Below, piece after piece: positions 34,141 through 46,844 of a stretch of 64,000 nt of DNA. A program made the translations under genes and the position numbers. Every line of letters begins with the position of its first letter. Positions within the stretch are counted from its first letter, which is position 1. The notes beneath the pieces are model-generated. The model saw nothing but the letters and a program-made list of their open reading frames with translations, had not been told where the DNA came from and did no database searches. The stretch spans positions 4,224,677 to 4,288,676 of the forward strand of contig NW_004955484.1 of assembly GCF_000276665.1 (NCBI RefSeq). Reading direction: 5' to 3'. This DNA is from Chinchilla lanigera. Its lineage: Eukaryota > Chordata > Mammalia > Rodentia > Chinchillidae.

Positions 34141-35340
34141 GTATATATGAGAGGTGTCTGTATATGCGCAAAGAAGAATAAAAATTAACCAGTGCTTTAA
34201 TCTATATGGTCTATATAGTACCTTTCAAGGACAAGTTAGGGTCACTCTCACCAAAATTGTACATAGAAGATACAAGCACAAGCTAACTTTCAGCATATTA
34301 ACAGGACTGGCACTCTTATGGTTTCCCTCAATATCTCGTGACACTTCCCTCCCTCTCTGCCCCTTCTTCTGCTCCAGGCATAATCTTTCAAACCTGCTCT
34401 CCACATCCCTCTACTCTAGCTATAAAAATATCAACAGATTTTTATCTCCTCTCTTATTTGTATCTGTTGTTATTTCTCTGTTCTCCTCCTAGTCCTTCTG
34501 ATCTACCCCTTTCCCTTCTCTTTTCCTTTTTCTTTCTTCACCCACCACATCCCAGCTTACCTGTGAGTAGTAGTCTATTACACCTTTTATAGCTCAGTGA
34601 TAAAGTAAGTTGTAATGAATATGACTGATGCATGGTTGGATCTACACATGTGGATATAACTGTAAGGATTCTCTTCTTGCAACACAGCAACCGGGTCTGA
34701 TCCTATGAAACTGAGTAGGTTGAAGAAGTAAATAAATAACAAAATGTTACTGAAGCAAAAATTACATCACTAGGAAACTGACGCTAGCTAAAGAGATCTC
34801 CCTACCAGCAACAGGGTCTTTCCACTCTAAATGATCCTCAGCCCTCAGCACCACAACCAATAGAAACACAAGAAAACAAGGCAACAAAATGACCCCCAAA
34901 CTCCTAACTCCCCCAAGCTGGTCCAATAGGTTCTGGTGGAGAGGAAATAAACAATCAAATGTCTGAAGTGTATGAAAGGTTAAGAGAAAAAACGAACAAA
35001 CAAAAGAGATCAATAAGGTGTTTGATGAGCTCAGAGATGATGCAACTAAACAGACAATAAACTTACTTTCTAAAACCATCATCAAGCTTAAAAAAGACAC
35101 AAATAAAAGTTATGTGAGGTAACCAAAATGGTACAAAACATAAATTCCCAGTTTAGCAAGTATCTCAAGTCCATGAAAAGGGACCAAACAGAATTATAGG
35201 ATATAAAAAAAATCTATTCAAAGTAAGGGCAGTAGAAGTGACCAGCATTAGGAGAGTGTCTGAACTAAAAGATAAGGTTGATGCAAGAGACCATACACTC
35301 AGAGATAAATTAAAAACAAGATCATAGAAAATGTATCCAA

Positions 35341-35499
35341 GGCCAGGCATCGTGGTGCATGCCTGTAACCCCAGCACTTGCAAGGCTGAGGAAGGAGGAT
35401 CATTCAGAGTTCAAAACCAGCCTGGGCTACAAAGTGAGCTCAAGCCCAGCCTGAACTGCATAGCAAAACCCTGTCTCAAAAAGACAAAAAAAAAAAAAA
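35341..35499 (+). mobile_element. B1 SINE with internal duplication, inside the L1
   Basis: GGCCAGGCATCGTGGTGCAT start, the A/B-box region, then two consecutive CCAGCCTG-containing units, ending in a run of A. The duplicated middle is the B1 form seen throughout this window. Confidence 0.9.
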
Positions 35500-37553
35500 G
35501 GATCCAATAGCTCTTAGATTAGTTAAAGAAGACTAACCTAAGAATAATCAGAATTAAAATAAAAATTAGAAAATGACACAAATGGTATAAAAAACTGTTT
35601 ACAGAAATCATAGCAGAAAATTTCCAGGTGTAGGGGAAGAATTCAATACACAGGTAAATGAAGCATATACAATCCCAAGTAGCCACAGTCAGAAAAAAAA
35701 CTCTCCATGATACACCATAGCTAAAGTTCCAGAAGTCCAACATGAGGATAGAATTTTAAACGCTTTTAGAGAAAAACAATGAATCACTTATAAAGATAAC
35801 CCTATTAGAACGATAGCAGATTTCTCAATACAAATTTTAAAGGCCCAAAGAGCTTGAACTAAAATTTTTCAAACCCTAAAAGAAAACAACTTTCAACTCA
35901 GATTAATATATCCTGCAAAACTAGCTTTCAAAACTGATAGAGAAATAAAATCTTTTTCATGACAAAGAGCACTTTAAGAAATTCATGACCAACAAACCAG
36001 CACTAAAAAAAAAAAAAACCTCAAGGATATCCAAGACTGAGACAACAAATCCAACACCAAAGAGTCTAGCGGAGTGAACACATCAAACAGGATGAACCCT
36101 CAAGTAAAAGGGGAAAATGAAGGAGTCAGCAAGAGAAAACAACTTTTAATATAACCGGTCTCAACTCACCAATCAAAAGATGACTGATTGGATCAAAGAA
36201 ACAAAATTCAATACGAAACACTTCTAACACAGAAACATCACAGGCTAAAAATCAAAGGACAGAAAACAATATTCCATGCAACAGGATCCCAAAAGCAAGA
36301 AGGAGTAGCTATACTATTTTCAAATAAAGCAAACTTCAAGCTAAAACTAATGAGAAGAGACAAAGTTTGGTCACTACATATTGACAAAGGTAATATTTCA
36401 GTAGGAAGAGATAACAATTGAATATGGGCACACCCAAACTCATAAAACAAATAGTACTTGACATAAGAGATCAGATAAACTTTAACACAATTATAATGGG
36501 AGATGTCAATACCTCATAATCATAAATAGACTAAGCAAAGAAATATCAGAGTTGAACCACATCTTTGAACATAGGGATTGAATAGGTTGCCTCAGGGTGT
36601 TCCACCCAACAACAGAATAAACACTCTTCTCAGGAGCACACAAACTTTCTTCAAAATAGACCACATGAGACCATAAAGCTTGCTTAAATAAATACAAAAG
36701 AACTGAAGTAATCCCATGCATATTATTAGATCACAGGACAATGAAACTAGAAATCAATGACAAAAGAAACCACAGCAATTATCCAGGTACATTGAGATTA
36801 AACAAGACACTCTTGAAGACTCAGTGAGTCAACAGAAGCAGTCAAGAAAGAAATTAAACAGTTCCTACAATTAAATGATAAGGCCAGTATAACATACCAA
36901 ACATGTGACACCATGAAAGCAGTCTTAAGAGGGCAGTTTATGGCTATGAATGCCCACATTAGAAACACAGAGTGAGCCCAAATAAATCACCTAACGATGC
37001 CCTTCAAGGTGTTAGAAAAACAAGAACAATCCATATCTAAAACTAGTACAATGAAGGAAATTACAAAGATCAAAGCTGAAATTAATGAAATTGAGACTAA
37101 AACAAATTATAAAAAGTTAATGAATCAAAGAGCTGGTTCATCAGAAGAATAAACAAATCCTAAGCCAAACTTACCAAAAGAAGGAAAGAAAAGACTCATA
37201 TCAAGACAATTAGAAATGAAAAAAGGACAAAATCAAACCAGACACCACAGGAGTCCAAAGGACTGTAAGTAACTACTGCACTCTGAAACCTGTATTCCAA
37301 TGAATTGCAAAATCTAGAAGAAATGGAGACGCCTAGATAAACATGAACTACCAAAACTGAACCAAGAAGATATAAAAACCCTGAACAGCCCAATAACAGG
37401 CAATGAAATTAAAGTAGTAATAAAAAGAAACCCTACCAACTAAGAAAAAGAAAACCCTGAGTCCTACAAGAATTTCAGGGAAGATCTAATGCCAATTCTT
37501 CTAAAGCTCTTCAGTGAAACTGAAAGGGGAAAGGGTACTGCCAAACTCATTCC

Positions 37554-37784
37554 TAGAAGCTAGCATTACTCTAACAATGCTAATAAAAAGATCATACATC
37601 ATGATCAAGTAACATTCACTCCAGGGATGCAAGGATGTACATGATCTTTTTGATGAGGTGTTGTATTTGGTTAGCTAGGGTCTTGCTGGTAATATTTGCA
37701 TTTATGTTCATTAAAAAGATTCATCTGTAGTTTTGTTTCTTTGTTGGGTCTTTGGCTTTGATATTAGAGTAATGCTAGCTTCTA
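37554..37784. repeat. Fold-back segment in L1 ORF2
   Basis: A 21-base arm at 37,554-37,574 is perfectly inverted at 37,764-37,784. A second pair is AAAAAGATCAT (37,585-37,595) and its complement at 37,641-37,651. The inverted block 37,641-37,784 is the antisense of the RT sequence that is missing between 37,574 and 37,585. Confidence 0.85.
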
Positions 37785-39540
37785 GCACACAAACAGAAGC
37801 AAGGACAAAAACCACATGATCATCTCAACAGATGCAGAAAAAGCCTTCAACAAAATCCAACATCCATTCATTATTTTTAAAAACCTGATAAGAATGGGTA
37901 CAGAAGGACCTTATCTCAATTTAATGAAAGCCCTTTATGACCAGCTTGGTGTAACATTACATTAAATGAGGGAAAACAAAGTTTTCCTCTAAAATCAGGA
38001 ACAAGATAAGGGCGTCCACTCTCACTCCTGTTCAATATAGTACACAAACCATTAGCCAGAACATTCAGACAAGAGAAAGAATAAAGGGGACACATAAAGG
38101 AAAGGAAGAAGTAAAGCTATCTTTATTTGCAGATGATATGATCCTTTACATAGATGACTCAAAAAATTCCACCAGCAGACTCCCAGAACTAATAAATTCA
38201 GCAAGGCAGCCGAATACAAAATCAAACACAAAAACCAATAACATTCCTGTATACTAACAATGAACCCACCAAGGAAAAAATCAAGAGTAACATTCACAAT
38301 ACCTTTCAAAAATTACTTAAGAATTAGCCTAACTAAAGAAGTAAAAGACCTCTGCAATAAACACTGTCATACGCTGAGAAAGGAGATTAAAGAGAACATC
38401 AGAAAATAAAGACATTCCATGTTTCTGAATAGAGACCAAATATTGTCAAAATGGCCATATTACCAAAACTGATATATAAATTTAATACAGTCAGATTCAA
38501 ACTAGCAACAGCATTTTTCACACAACTAAAAAACCCAATCTTAATACTTGTATGGAACCAGAAGAGACCCAAAATAGTAAAAGAAATCCTGGGTAACAAG
38601 ACTAAAGCAGGAGTCAACACAATTCCAGATTTGAAGTTATTTACAAAACTTCAATGATAAAAACAGCATGGTACTGGCACAAGAGCAGACATGTAGATCA
38701 ATGGAAAATATTTCATATATTTATTGGGCATTTGTACTTCTTCTAAGAAGCGTCTATTCATTTCAGTTGTCCATTTTTGTTTAGGTCTTTTATTTTGAGG
38801 AGGTCTAATTTTTTTGAGTTCTTTATATCTTGACTTTGTTGGTGCGAAGTAAACTAGTACAACCACTATGGAAACCAGTATGGAGATTCCTCAAAAATAA
38901 AAGTCGAAATTTTATTCAACCCAGCTATTCCCCTTCTGGCTATCTTCCTGAACAGGATAAGGACATCAGACTACAGTGATTCATGCATACCCATGTTCAT
39001 AGCAGCACATGACTCATAACAGACTAATCTTGGAAGTGATGTGGATGTCCATCAACAGATAAATAAATAAATAAACAAAATGTGGCATTTATATATGATG
39101 GAGTAATACTGTGCTATAAAGAAAGATAATGACTTATTTGTAGGAAAAGGGATGCACCCTGAGACCATAATGCTAAGTGAAATGAATCAGACCCAGAAGA
39201 TTAAATACCGCATTTTTCTTACATGAGAAATCCCAATTATAAATAATTTAAAGAACAAAGTACAAGACTGATATTAGCAAACAGGGACATTTTTCAGATG
39301 GGGAGGGAGAACAGGGGAAGCATAAAGGATTACGATGTGATATGTACATGTACCAATGCCCACTATCAACGTATTCAAGCATGTACTAATAAAAATAAAA
39401 ATTTATAAAAGACATTATATTTGTTATGTATTAAAATTGCACTAGAGTTGGGTTACAGAAATAATTTTTGAATCTCTTTAGATGCATAAAAATATTTGTG
39501 GATGAAATCTTAGATTTACTTTAAAATACAGGAAAACTTG

Positions 39541-39728
39541 GCATGTGGCACATACCTGTAATCCCAGCCAGCACTCTGGGAGGCTGAGGCAGTATTGCAA
39601 GTTTTTGCCAGCCTGGGCAACCTAGCAACTTAGTGAAATTGTCTCAAGTTAAAAAAAAAAAAAAAAGAAAAACACTTAAAAAGGGCTGAGTATGTAGCCC
39701 AAGGTTCAATCCCCAGTAGTACAAAACA
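39541..39728 (+). mobile_element. B1-dID dimeric SINE
   Basis: The B1 half (TGGCACATACCTGTAATCCC) ends TTGTCTCAAGTT with an A-run. The ID half begins GGGCTGAGTATGTAGCCCAA and ends TTCAATCCCCAGTAG. Confidence 0.85.
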
Positions 39729-40457
39729 GGGATGGAGAAGATCAGGGATATGCTGATACTTTTTGGAGCTAGTTAATGAAGGCATTGAATTTGTTACACT
39801 ATTCTTTCTACTTTTGTGGATGCTTGGAAGTTTCCATAAGAGAGTTTTTTACAAGTATGCTCAGTCAGAGATATCTACCAGTTCCACCAAGAGTGAAGAA
39901 TGTTACGGATCTTCCCCAAAGCCAACACTGACAGAGAATGGGCAAGAAATAAGGTTTATGGGCCAGATCCCTCAGAAACTCCCTTCGTTTAATCTTCTGA
40001 CCACAGCTGTGAAATGTGACTCTACCTTAACCTAGTGACTGAACTACCAGCACCAATCATGTAACTACCATGGTGTGCCTCCTGGTGGAATGTGTTAGGA
40101 AATGTATGTTGTCACTGATTTCTTCTCAGTAATGATTAGAATGTAATCAAGGGGCAATGGTCAAATATAGAAAATAAGATGTCACACCAAGAGACTGGCC
40201 TGAATTCTTCAAAGCTGTCAACACTATGAAGGATTAAAAGGCTTTTAATATCAGGTGAATTTTCTTAAAGGAAATGCAGGAAAGAAGGCATCTAAGTGCA
40301 ATGGGTAAACTTTGAACCCTAGATTCAAAAAAGAAAGGCCAGAAAGGGATACTATGGAGACAGAAAAACTGACGATAGACAGTGTATTAGATTGTATGTT
40401 TGAGACAATTATTAAATGTGACAAAAACAACTGAAAACTCCCTTAAGAGGTAAATAG

Positions 40458-40537
40458 TGGGCCAGGGATACAGCCCAGTGGGACAGAGCCTGCCTGGCAA
40501 GCACGAGGTTGTAAGTTTGATTCCTAGTGCAAACAAA
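40458..40537 (+). mobile_element. ID SINE
   Basis: GGGCCAGGGATACAGCCCAG, GCCTGCCTGGCAAGCACGAG, TTTGATTCCTAGTGC. AGGTAAATAGT duplicates around it. Confidence 0.92.
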
Positions 40538-40565
40538 AAACAGGTAAATAGTAATTGTCTTTCTT

Positions 40566-40732
40566 TCTTTTTTCTTTTTTTTTTCTTTTTTTTTTGAGAC
40601 AGAGTCTCACTATGCAGTTCAGGCTGGGCTTGAGCTCATTTTGTAGGCCAGGATGGTCTCAAACTTGGAATGATCCTCCTGCCTCAGCCTCCAGAGTGCT
40701 GGGATTACAGGAGCGTGCCACCACACTCAGTA
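40566..40732 (-). mobile_element. B1 SINE with internal duplication
   Basis: T-rich start, GAGACAGAGTCTCACTATGC, then GAGTGCTGGGATTACAGGAG. Confidence 0.93.
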
Positions 40733-40835
40733 TAATCCTCTGTTAAAGACCAGAAAGCTGAGGTTTAAAGAGGTAAAGGGGCTTGCCAAAGAACTGAACT
40801 CTGTAAAATTACGAACCACTACAGATCCATGACTG
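40733..40835. mobile_element. MIR SINE relic
   Basis: CTGAGGTTTAAAGAGGTAAA then GGCTTGCCAAAG is the MIR core with few changes. Confidence 0.6.
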
Positions 40836-41339
40836 TCTGTCTCCAGAGCCTGAGCTCTGGGGCTGGTGGAGAGTCCTTCCACTGCAACATCCCAGGAAGC
40901 AAGAGATAGGACTGGATCTGTGGTGTCTCGAAGGGGATGACAGCAAAGAGGCACCCTCACTACTGTCATGGCATCAGCAGCTATTAACTTATTCAAAATT
41001 AATTGCTGGGTGATGATGACTAGCAAGAACATATAGTCTCTGGACACAGCCAGCCTAGAGTTTAGTGAAAATAGACATCAATGAAATGCTTGAACCATTC
41101 AGAGGAATATGTATAAAACAAAATGAGACAGAAGCAAGGAGGAAAAAGAAGCTGACCACAGCAGAAGGGCATCAGAAATCTTTCCTGACTTCTGCTTTGA
41201 GAGGTGAGTAGGATTTAATGATTTAGACATGGAAGTGTGTAAGCACAAGGCCCGTGGCAGGAGGAGGCCTGGCCTCCCAGTAGGAAGCTCCAAGTACAAG
41301 CAGGTGCACAGCACAGGATGAGGATGGAGGAAAGTAGGC

Positions 41340-41990
41340 AGGGCTGGACCCTATGCGGCCCGGCTGGCCAGACTAGGGATTTTATTCAGTTTAAAAAGCA
41401 ATGAAGGAGGGCCAGGGGTACAGCTCAGCAACACAGTGCCTGTCTGGAAAGTGCAAGGTCCTGAGTTCAATTCCCAGTACACAGACACACACACACACAC
41501 ACAAAAGCAATGGAAAGTGGGTGAAGGGTTTAAACAGGTGAAAAATCAGAGTTAAGGCTTTTTAAAAATCACTTTGGCTACAATATTGAGAGGGTGGCAG
41601 GTGGGGGGCTAGGTGTATCGAAGCCAGTTAAGAGATCGTGGAAGCCAGTAGATCTTGGGGAAGAGTGAAGTCTAAGGGATACCTGCAAAGACTGACTATG
41701 GAGAAATGCAGAAGGAGTTGTCGAAGACGACGCTCAGGTTTCTACCTTACACAGTTACAGAAAGGCCACTGACAGAGATAACGAGCGTGCACTGGAACAG
41801 CACCAGACTGAGGTGGATGTATTATGCGTGGAAAATGGTAGTGCTCTTGAGACCTCCACGTGGAAAGGGGAGAAGGCAGTTGGATGTTTAAGCCTGAAGT
41901 TCAGAAGACAAATCTGAACAAGAGATGGAGCCATCAACTCATGACCATAGAGCATTGATAATAGGGCACCAGAAAGGCAGGACATAGCCA
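41340..41990. repeat. Ancient mammalian LINE-type repeat with ID insertion
   Basis: GGGATTTTATTCAGTTTAAA, AATCACTTTGGCTACAATAT, GGCAGTTGGATGTTTAAGCC follow in order a widely conserved old repeat class (possibly L2-related). An ID element with a CA tail sits at 41,409-41,504. Confidence 0.4.
41409..41504 (+). mobile_element. ID SINE with (CA)n tail
   Basis: GGGCCAGGGGTACAGCTCAG, GTGCCTGTCTGGAAAGTGCA, TTCAATTCCCAGTACACAG, then about ten CA units. AAAAGCAATG(A/G)A flanks both sides. Confidence 0.93.
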
Positions 41991-42446
41991 GCAGGAACCT
42001 CTAGGGTTCAGTGACTCTTAAATAGACAGCAGCAGTTGATGGAGAAACATTAGAATGAGCAGCAGAGGAGTGGGATGGGGACCCAAGAGAGAAATAGTAA
42101 GACAGTGGGGCGGGGGAAGCAGTGAGCAGTGTTATTCTCACTGCTTCTAGAAGCACTGCACTCCTAAGGGCAGCAGCACCATCTTCACTAGTGCTGAGAA
42201 AGGGTCACGCACTTCTCCACTCGGTGGGTGTCATCCCTTTACCCCTAGACAGGCGCCCTGCCAGGCAGCTGCCACATCTGCTGCTGCAGCTTCTCACAGC
42301 AAGCTGCTCTGCCCCAGGCTACTCTCCTGGTGTTTCTCCCCCAAGGCTACAAAACAAAATATGCTATAGTTTGTTTGTTAATCCATTATTTTATTTATTA
42401 ACCAATCTCTCAGTGACGCGGAAAACTTATGAGCAAAATATGGTAT

Positions 42447-42590
42447 AAACTAGCCAGACGTTCCCAGCACTCAGGAGGCTGAGGCAAGAGGATCACTTTG
42501 AGTTCAAGGCCAACCTGGACTACAAAGTGAGCTGAAGGCCAGCCTGAACTACATAGCAAGACCCTGTCACAAAAAGACAAAACAAATATG
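42447..42590 (+). mobile_element. B1 SINE, 5' part damaged
   Basis: AACTAGCCAGACGTTCCCAG, then two CCAGCCTG-type units and GACCCTGTCACAAAAAGAC. The GTGGTGCACGCCTGTAAT part is lost. ATATGGTATAAACTA repeats on both sides (target duplication). Confidence 0.92.
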
Positions 42591-43319
42591 GTATAAACTA
42601 TACTACAGAATATGGTACAGTGAGAGAAAGAGGCACAGAGACTGAGACAGATTTTTCTGTGTGAAAATAGGGAAAGTTCTCCAATTCTCCAATATGCATT
42701 GTTAAGAAAAAGCAAACTACTAAACTGAGAGAAAATAGTAGCTCTCACATAAGGGAGAGAATATAATCTATATTCAAAGTCATTTATATACTCATAGAGA
42801 AACTCTAAGGAGGATAAGACAGGTAGGACCAGGGATAGGAGGAACACCAGGGAAGATATATGTACCATGTCACTCTCTACACGTAAGGTTTTTTGAAATT
42901 GTGAATATGTTACTATCCAAAATATTACATGTTAAAACTTGGGAAAATATTGGTTTCTGACATATGATATTTAAGTCACATATTTTTGTTTTTAAAGAAA
43001 CTGATTTTGTTTAGTGTCATATTTTTATAATTTATCATTCTTAGGTAATTGTAGATTCATTAGCAATTGTGAAACATAATACAGAGAAATCAAGTATCCC
43101 TCTACCCAGTTTTCCACAGATAATAAAACCTAGGAAAGACATAGTATAAAATTACAATGGATATAAATCATAGTTTCATTCCTTTTTATGGGTGAATAAT
43201 ACTCCATGATTTGTATATTCCACAGTTTGTTTATCCATCTGTTAAAGGACATTTGGATCACTTCTACCTTTTGTCTATATTAAATAGCGTTTCTATGAAC
43301 ATTCATGTACAAGTTTTCT

Positions 43320-43410
43320 TTTCTTTTCTTTTTTTCAGTTCCAGGAATTGAACTCAGGATCTTGTGCTTGCCAGGCAGGTGCTTATACTGCTGAGCTATA
43401 TCCCCAGCCC
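43320..43410 (-). mobile_element. ID SINE
   Basis: Reverse ID: T-rich tail first, then AATTGAACTCAGGATCTTG, TTGCCAGGCAGGTGC and GAGCTATATCCCCAGCCC. Confidence 0.9.
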
Positions 43411-43467
43411 ATGTACAAGTTTTCAGACACCAGCTTTCAATTATTTTATTTTATTTATTTTATTTTT

Positions 43468-43558
43468 TTTTTGTGGTTTTTCTCCGGTACCGGGAACCGA
43501 ACTCATGACCTTGCGCTTGCCAGGCAGGAGCTTTGCCGCTGAGCTAAATCCCCAGCCC
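43468..43558 (-). mobile_element. ID SINE with target-site duplication
   Basis: Reverse ID with TCCGGTACCGGGAACCGAAC and GAGCTAAATCCCCAGCCC. CAGCTTTCAATTATTTTA repeats on both sides (about 43,432 and 43,559), marking a recent insertion. Confidence 0.92.
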
Positions 43559-43774
43559 CAGCTTTCAATTATTTTAAATATAAACTTAGAAATGGAATTG
43601 CTGGGTTATGTGGTTAATTTGTGCTTACCATTTTGAGGAATTAACAAACTTTTCCATTTTACATCACCACTAGAAATTAATGAGCATCCTATTTCTCCAC
43701 ATTCTTGCCAACAATATTATTCTCTGGTTTATTTGGTTTTTTCTTATAGCTTTATTAGTGGACCTGAAATGTTA

Positions 43775-43940
43775 GCTCAGGCCAGGCATGGTGGTGCACA
43801 CCTGTAATCCCAGCACTCGGGAGGCTGAGGCAGGAGGACCATTGTAAGTTCGAGACCAGCCTGGGCTACAAAGTGAGTTCAAGGCCAGCTTGAACTGAAT
43901 AGCGAGACTCTGCCTCAAAAAGACAAAAAAAAAAAAAAAG
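43775..43940 (+). mobile_element. B1 SINE with internal duplication
   Basis: GGCCAGGCATGGTGGTGCAC start, two successive CCAGC-containing units, and TCTGCCTCAAAAAGAC before a poly-A. Confidence 0.92.
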
Positions 43941-44099
43941 AGAGAAAAGAAATTTTATCACATTGTGGCTTTGACTTGCACATCCTTAATGGCCAATGGT
44001 AGCAAACATGTTTTTATGTACTTTTTTTAGGAGTAGGAAAATTTATTGGAAAAAAGGAGTTGAGAATAGGAATAGTTCCTGAGAGATGAGGGACCCTGA

Positions 44100-44230
44100 A
44101 TGGGTTTCCCTGGCCCTGAACTCATTGTGTAGCCCAGGCTGCCCTCAAATCCAGGCTGCCCTTCAACCCATGGCAATCCTCCTGCCTCTGCCTCTTGAGT
44201 GCTGGGATTAAAGGTGTGCACCACCACTAT
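44100..44230 (-). mobile_element. B1 SINE
   Basis: Reverse B1 with two AGGCTGCCCT units and TTGAGTGCTGGGATTAAAGG. Confidence 0.88.
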
Positions 44231-44310
44231 TTTCTTCTTGCTCCTTTGTAAATCTCCTTTGGAGAAATGTACATTCAAGTGTGTGCTATTTTTAATGGTA
44301 TGATTAATAA

Positions 44311-44465
44311 GGGCCAGGTGTGGTGGCACACACTTGTAATCCCAGCACTTGGGAGGCTGAGGCCAGAAGATCTCAGTGAGTTCAAGGCCAGCCTGGGCTA
44401 CGTAATGAGTTGAAAGCCAGACTGAACTACATAACAAGACCCTGTCTCAAAAAACAAACAACAAA
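44311..44465 (+). mobile_element. B1 SINE with internal duplication
   Basis: GGGCCAGGTGTGGTGGCACA start, ending GACCCTGTCTCAAAAAACAA. Confidence 0.92.
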
Positions 44466-46048
44466 ATAATATTGATGATAATGTAGTTTTAAACAGAGGG
44501 ATTAAATTTTACACTTTTTCTATGTAGAATTTTATCTTACTCCTGATAAAAAATTAAAATTTAAAAATGGTACCTTATTGTATTAGCTGAAGTAATGGTA
44601 GCTATTTTAACAATCAAATTCCAAAATTTTGAGGGCTCCAGCACCGTTGGATTTTCTTTCTTGCTGGAATAAACAACATGGTCAGTAACCAGCTCTTCTG
44701 CAGCTTCCTTCCATTATATTACCTGTACAAGGATGTCCAAAATGGTGCTGAGAACTCCGTGAGGCTGTAGACCATGCACCAGAGGCATCCAATTACCTTT
44801 ATTTTTAAGTATAAAAGTGTAGAAGGTTCTGGGTTAGATTAATCCTGGTAGACACTGCACAGTAGACGCTATAGGAAGCAAAGAAGTTGAGATAACCTGT
44901 AAGATGTGGGTGGAATACTGCACCGTAGTGTATACATTGGAAAGGAAAACAAGCGTAACAATACAAGGGAGTTAGTGGACTTCAGGGAAAATTTTGAAGA
45001 GATTAAAGGAAGGAACAATAGCCGGGTATAAGGCTGCAAGAGAGATGGAGGGCAAACAGATTGCGGTCAATAAATTATATGTCAGCTTCTAAAATAGAGA
45101 GCTTTTGTTTGGATGATAACAAGGAACAAAGCGGTGGATTTGGGAGGGGCAGCCATGATGGAGTATAATTTATCACTTTTCAGGTTCAAAATAGGCACGA
45201 AGCTTAGGGTGCCAGCCAGATTGTCCAGGGATGTTGAAGTTTCCCATGTCAAGGCCCAAAGTAAACAAAGGAGAAGGCCTAGAAGGAATATAAAACAATG
45301 TAATTGTGTTTTAAAGGAGGATAGTTATACAATGTGAGGCCAAGGAAGTAGAGATCCTGAAAGGAGTCTGATTTATGTGAAAACAATAATTTCAAGCTGG
45401 CTGTTCCAGTGACAGTGTTTCTGAGGGAAGATTCAAGTAACTGTTAAGGCAGAGTTTGACAGCAGCAGGGAATGCTATCTGCCGTGGAGCAAGGATTCCA
45501 GAGAGGCGAACAGGAGCAAGGGCCTGAGGATAGAGGGAGTGAAACGAAGTGCAGGGATTTCTGCAGCAGTATTACAAAACAGATGACCTGAACACGGGCT
45601 TCAAAACACCTAGCTAGAAGTGTTATATTAAAAACAATACTAACAAACGTTTTCAGATTTAAAGGCAAGTATTCAAAAAATAAGGGGATCTTCCAAGGAG
45701 TAAAAACATAAAAGGGCCTGTAAGCTTGAACAAGAGTATGCTTACGCTAGCAAGCAACAGATCTGGAGTACAAGTAAGGGAGAAGGCCTTAGGGTCATGT
45801 GAGGCTGAGATTCAAACCTCCGTATACAGCCAGACACCTTCAAATGTTAAGCTGCACTGAAAGGATGAATTAAAAAGAAATCTGCCTCTCTTACAACAAC
45901 TTGCAAACATAGGCATTCCTTCACATAGGTTTGGCATTCAAACATATCCTACCTGAATGGTCTGGGAAACCCCAAGGTGGGAAATTCACATGAAAAGTGA
46001 TCCTGGGCAATTATATCAGCCACTTTAATACTAGATAAGAACATAAAG
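44466..46048. other. Intergenic stretch, nothing recognised
   Basis: No SINE and no frame over 75 codons. Parts near 45,000-45,550 resemble the same old repeat class as 41.3 kb, but too weakly to call. Confidence 0.3.
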
Positions 46049-46205
46049 CTGGGCGTGGTGGTGCACACTTGTAATTCCAGCACTTAGGAGGCTGAAGTAG
46101 GAGGATGGCTGAGTGTTCGAGGCCAGCCTAGGATGCATAGTGAGTTTAAGGCCAGCCTGGACTACATAATGAGACCCTGTTTCCAAAAAAGAAAAAGAAA
46201 AAATA
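46049..46205 (+). mobile_element. B1 SINE with internal duplication
   Basis: GCTGGGCGTGGTGGTGCACA start, ending GACCCTGTTTCCAAAAAAGA. Confidence 0.92.
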
Positions 46206-46844
46206 AGAGAATAAGGGTATCAGGGAATATCTCAATATCTACCACATCAGTCATATTTTTATTGCAGAGAAGCATGATCAGTGAAATCCTTTCAAAAATG
46301 AAGAAGGATTACATTAACATAGAATGGGGGAGGGACATAAAATAGAAATACAAGATCAAGAAGGAGAAGGGATAAGGTTTCCAATATTATCCCTGTTGAA
46401 AATGCATGCTCCAGTGCTGAACTCTACTTAATGGGGCTTAGAGAAACAAGTGACACACAAAGAAACAAACATTCCAGAATGTGGAACATTTTATAAGACA
46501 GCTACTTCTGTGACAAGTCAAAGGCCTGAGAACAAAAGAAGCAGGGGCAGGCTTCTCTACATTAAGAGGGACTGAAGAGACATAAAACAAAAAAGTACTG
46601 TTTGGGCTTTGTTTGGCTCCTGATCCAAATGAACCATCTATAAAAAAGATATGTTGGAAGGCAACATTAGACACTTACTTATCTGATGCAGTGTAAGAGT
46701 ATGGATAAGAAACTATGTTTTTAAAGACGGTCTTAGAGATGTTTTAGATGTTTTTAGTGACAATACCCACTAGGGTCTGAAGGTGAAAGAGGACTATGGC
46801 CTATGCTCAATAATTTAAAGGTACAAGTTTACTTGAAGTCTGTA

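Larger units (their letters stand above)
34745..39415 (+). mobile_element. Decayed L1 LINE, nearly full length in extent, with internal rearrangements
   Basis: Plus-strand L1. About 34,780-35,340 has ORF1-like coiled-coil coding remnants (FDELRDDATKQTINLLSKT). 36,180-38,650 has ORF2, with HATGSQKQEGVAILFSNKA in the endonuclease, DAEKAFNKIQHPF and the LFADDMILYIDDS catalytic segment near 38,120-38,160. The C-terminal part and 3' UTR run to an A-rich end near 39,415. Many stops and frameshifts make it inactive. A B1 is inserted at 35,341-35,499. Two segments (37,641-37,784 and about 38,710-38,850) run in the opposite direction. Confidence 0.85.
43160..44035 (-). mobile_element. L1 ORF2 3' fragment, antisense, interrupted by three SINEs
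   Basis: Plus-strand text such as GGGTGAATAATACTCCATG, GGAATTGCTGGGTTATG and CTCCACATTCTTGCC is the reverse of an L1 ORF2 3' region. It is cut by two ID elements (about 43,320-43,410 and 43,468-43,558) and a B1 (43,775-43,940). Confidence 0.8.
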
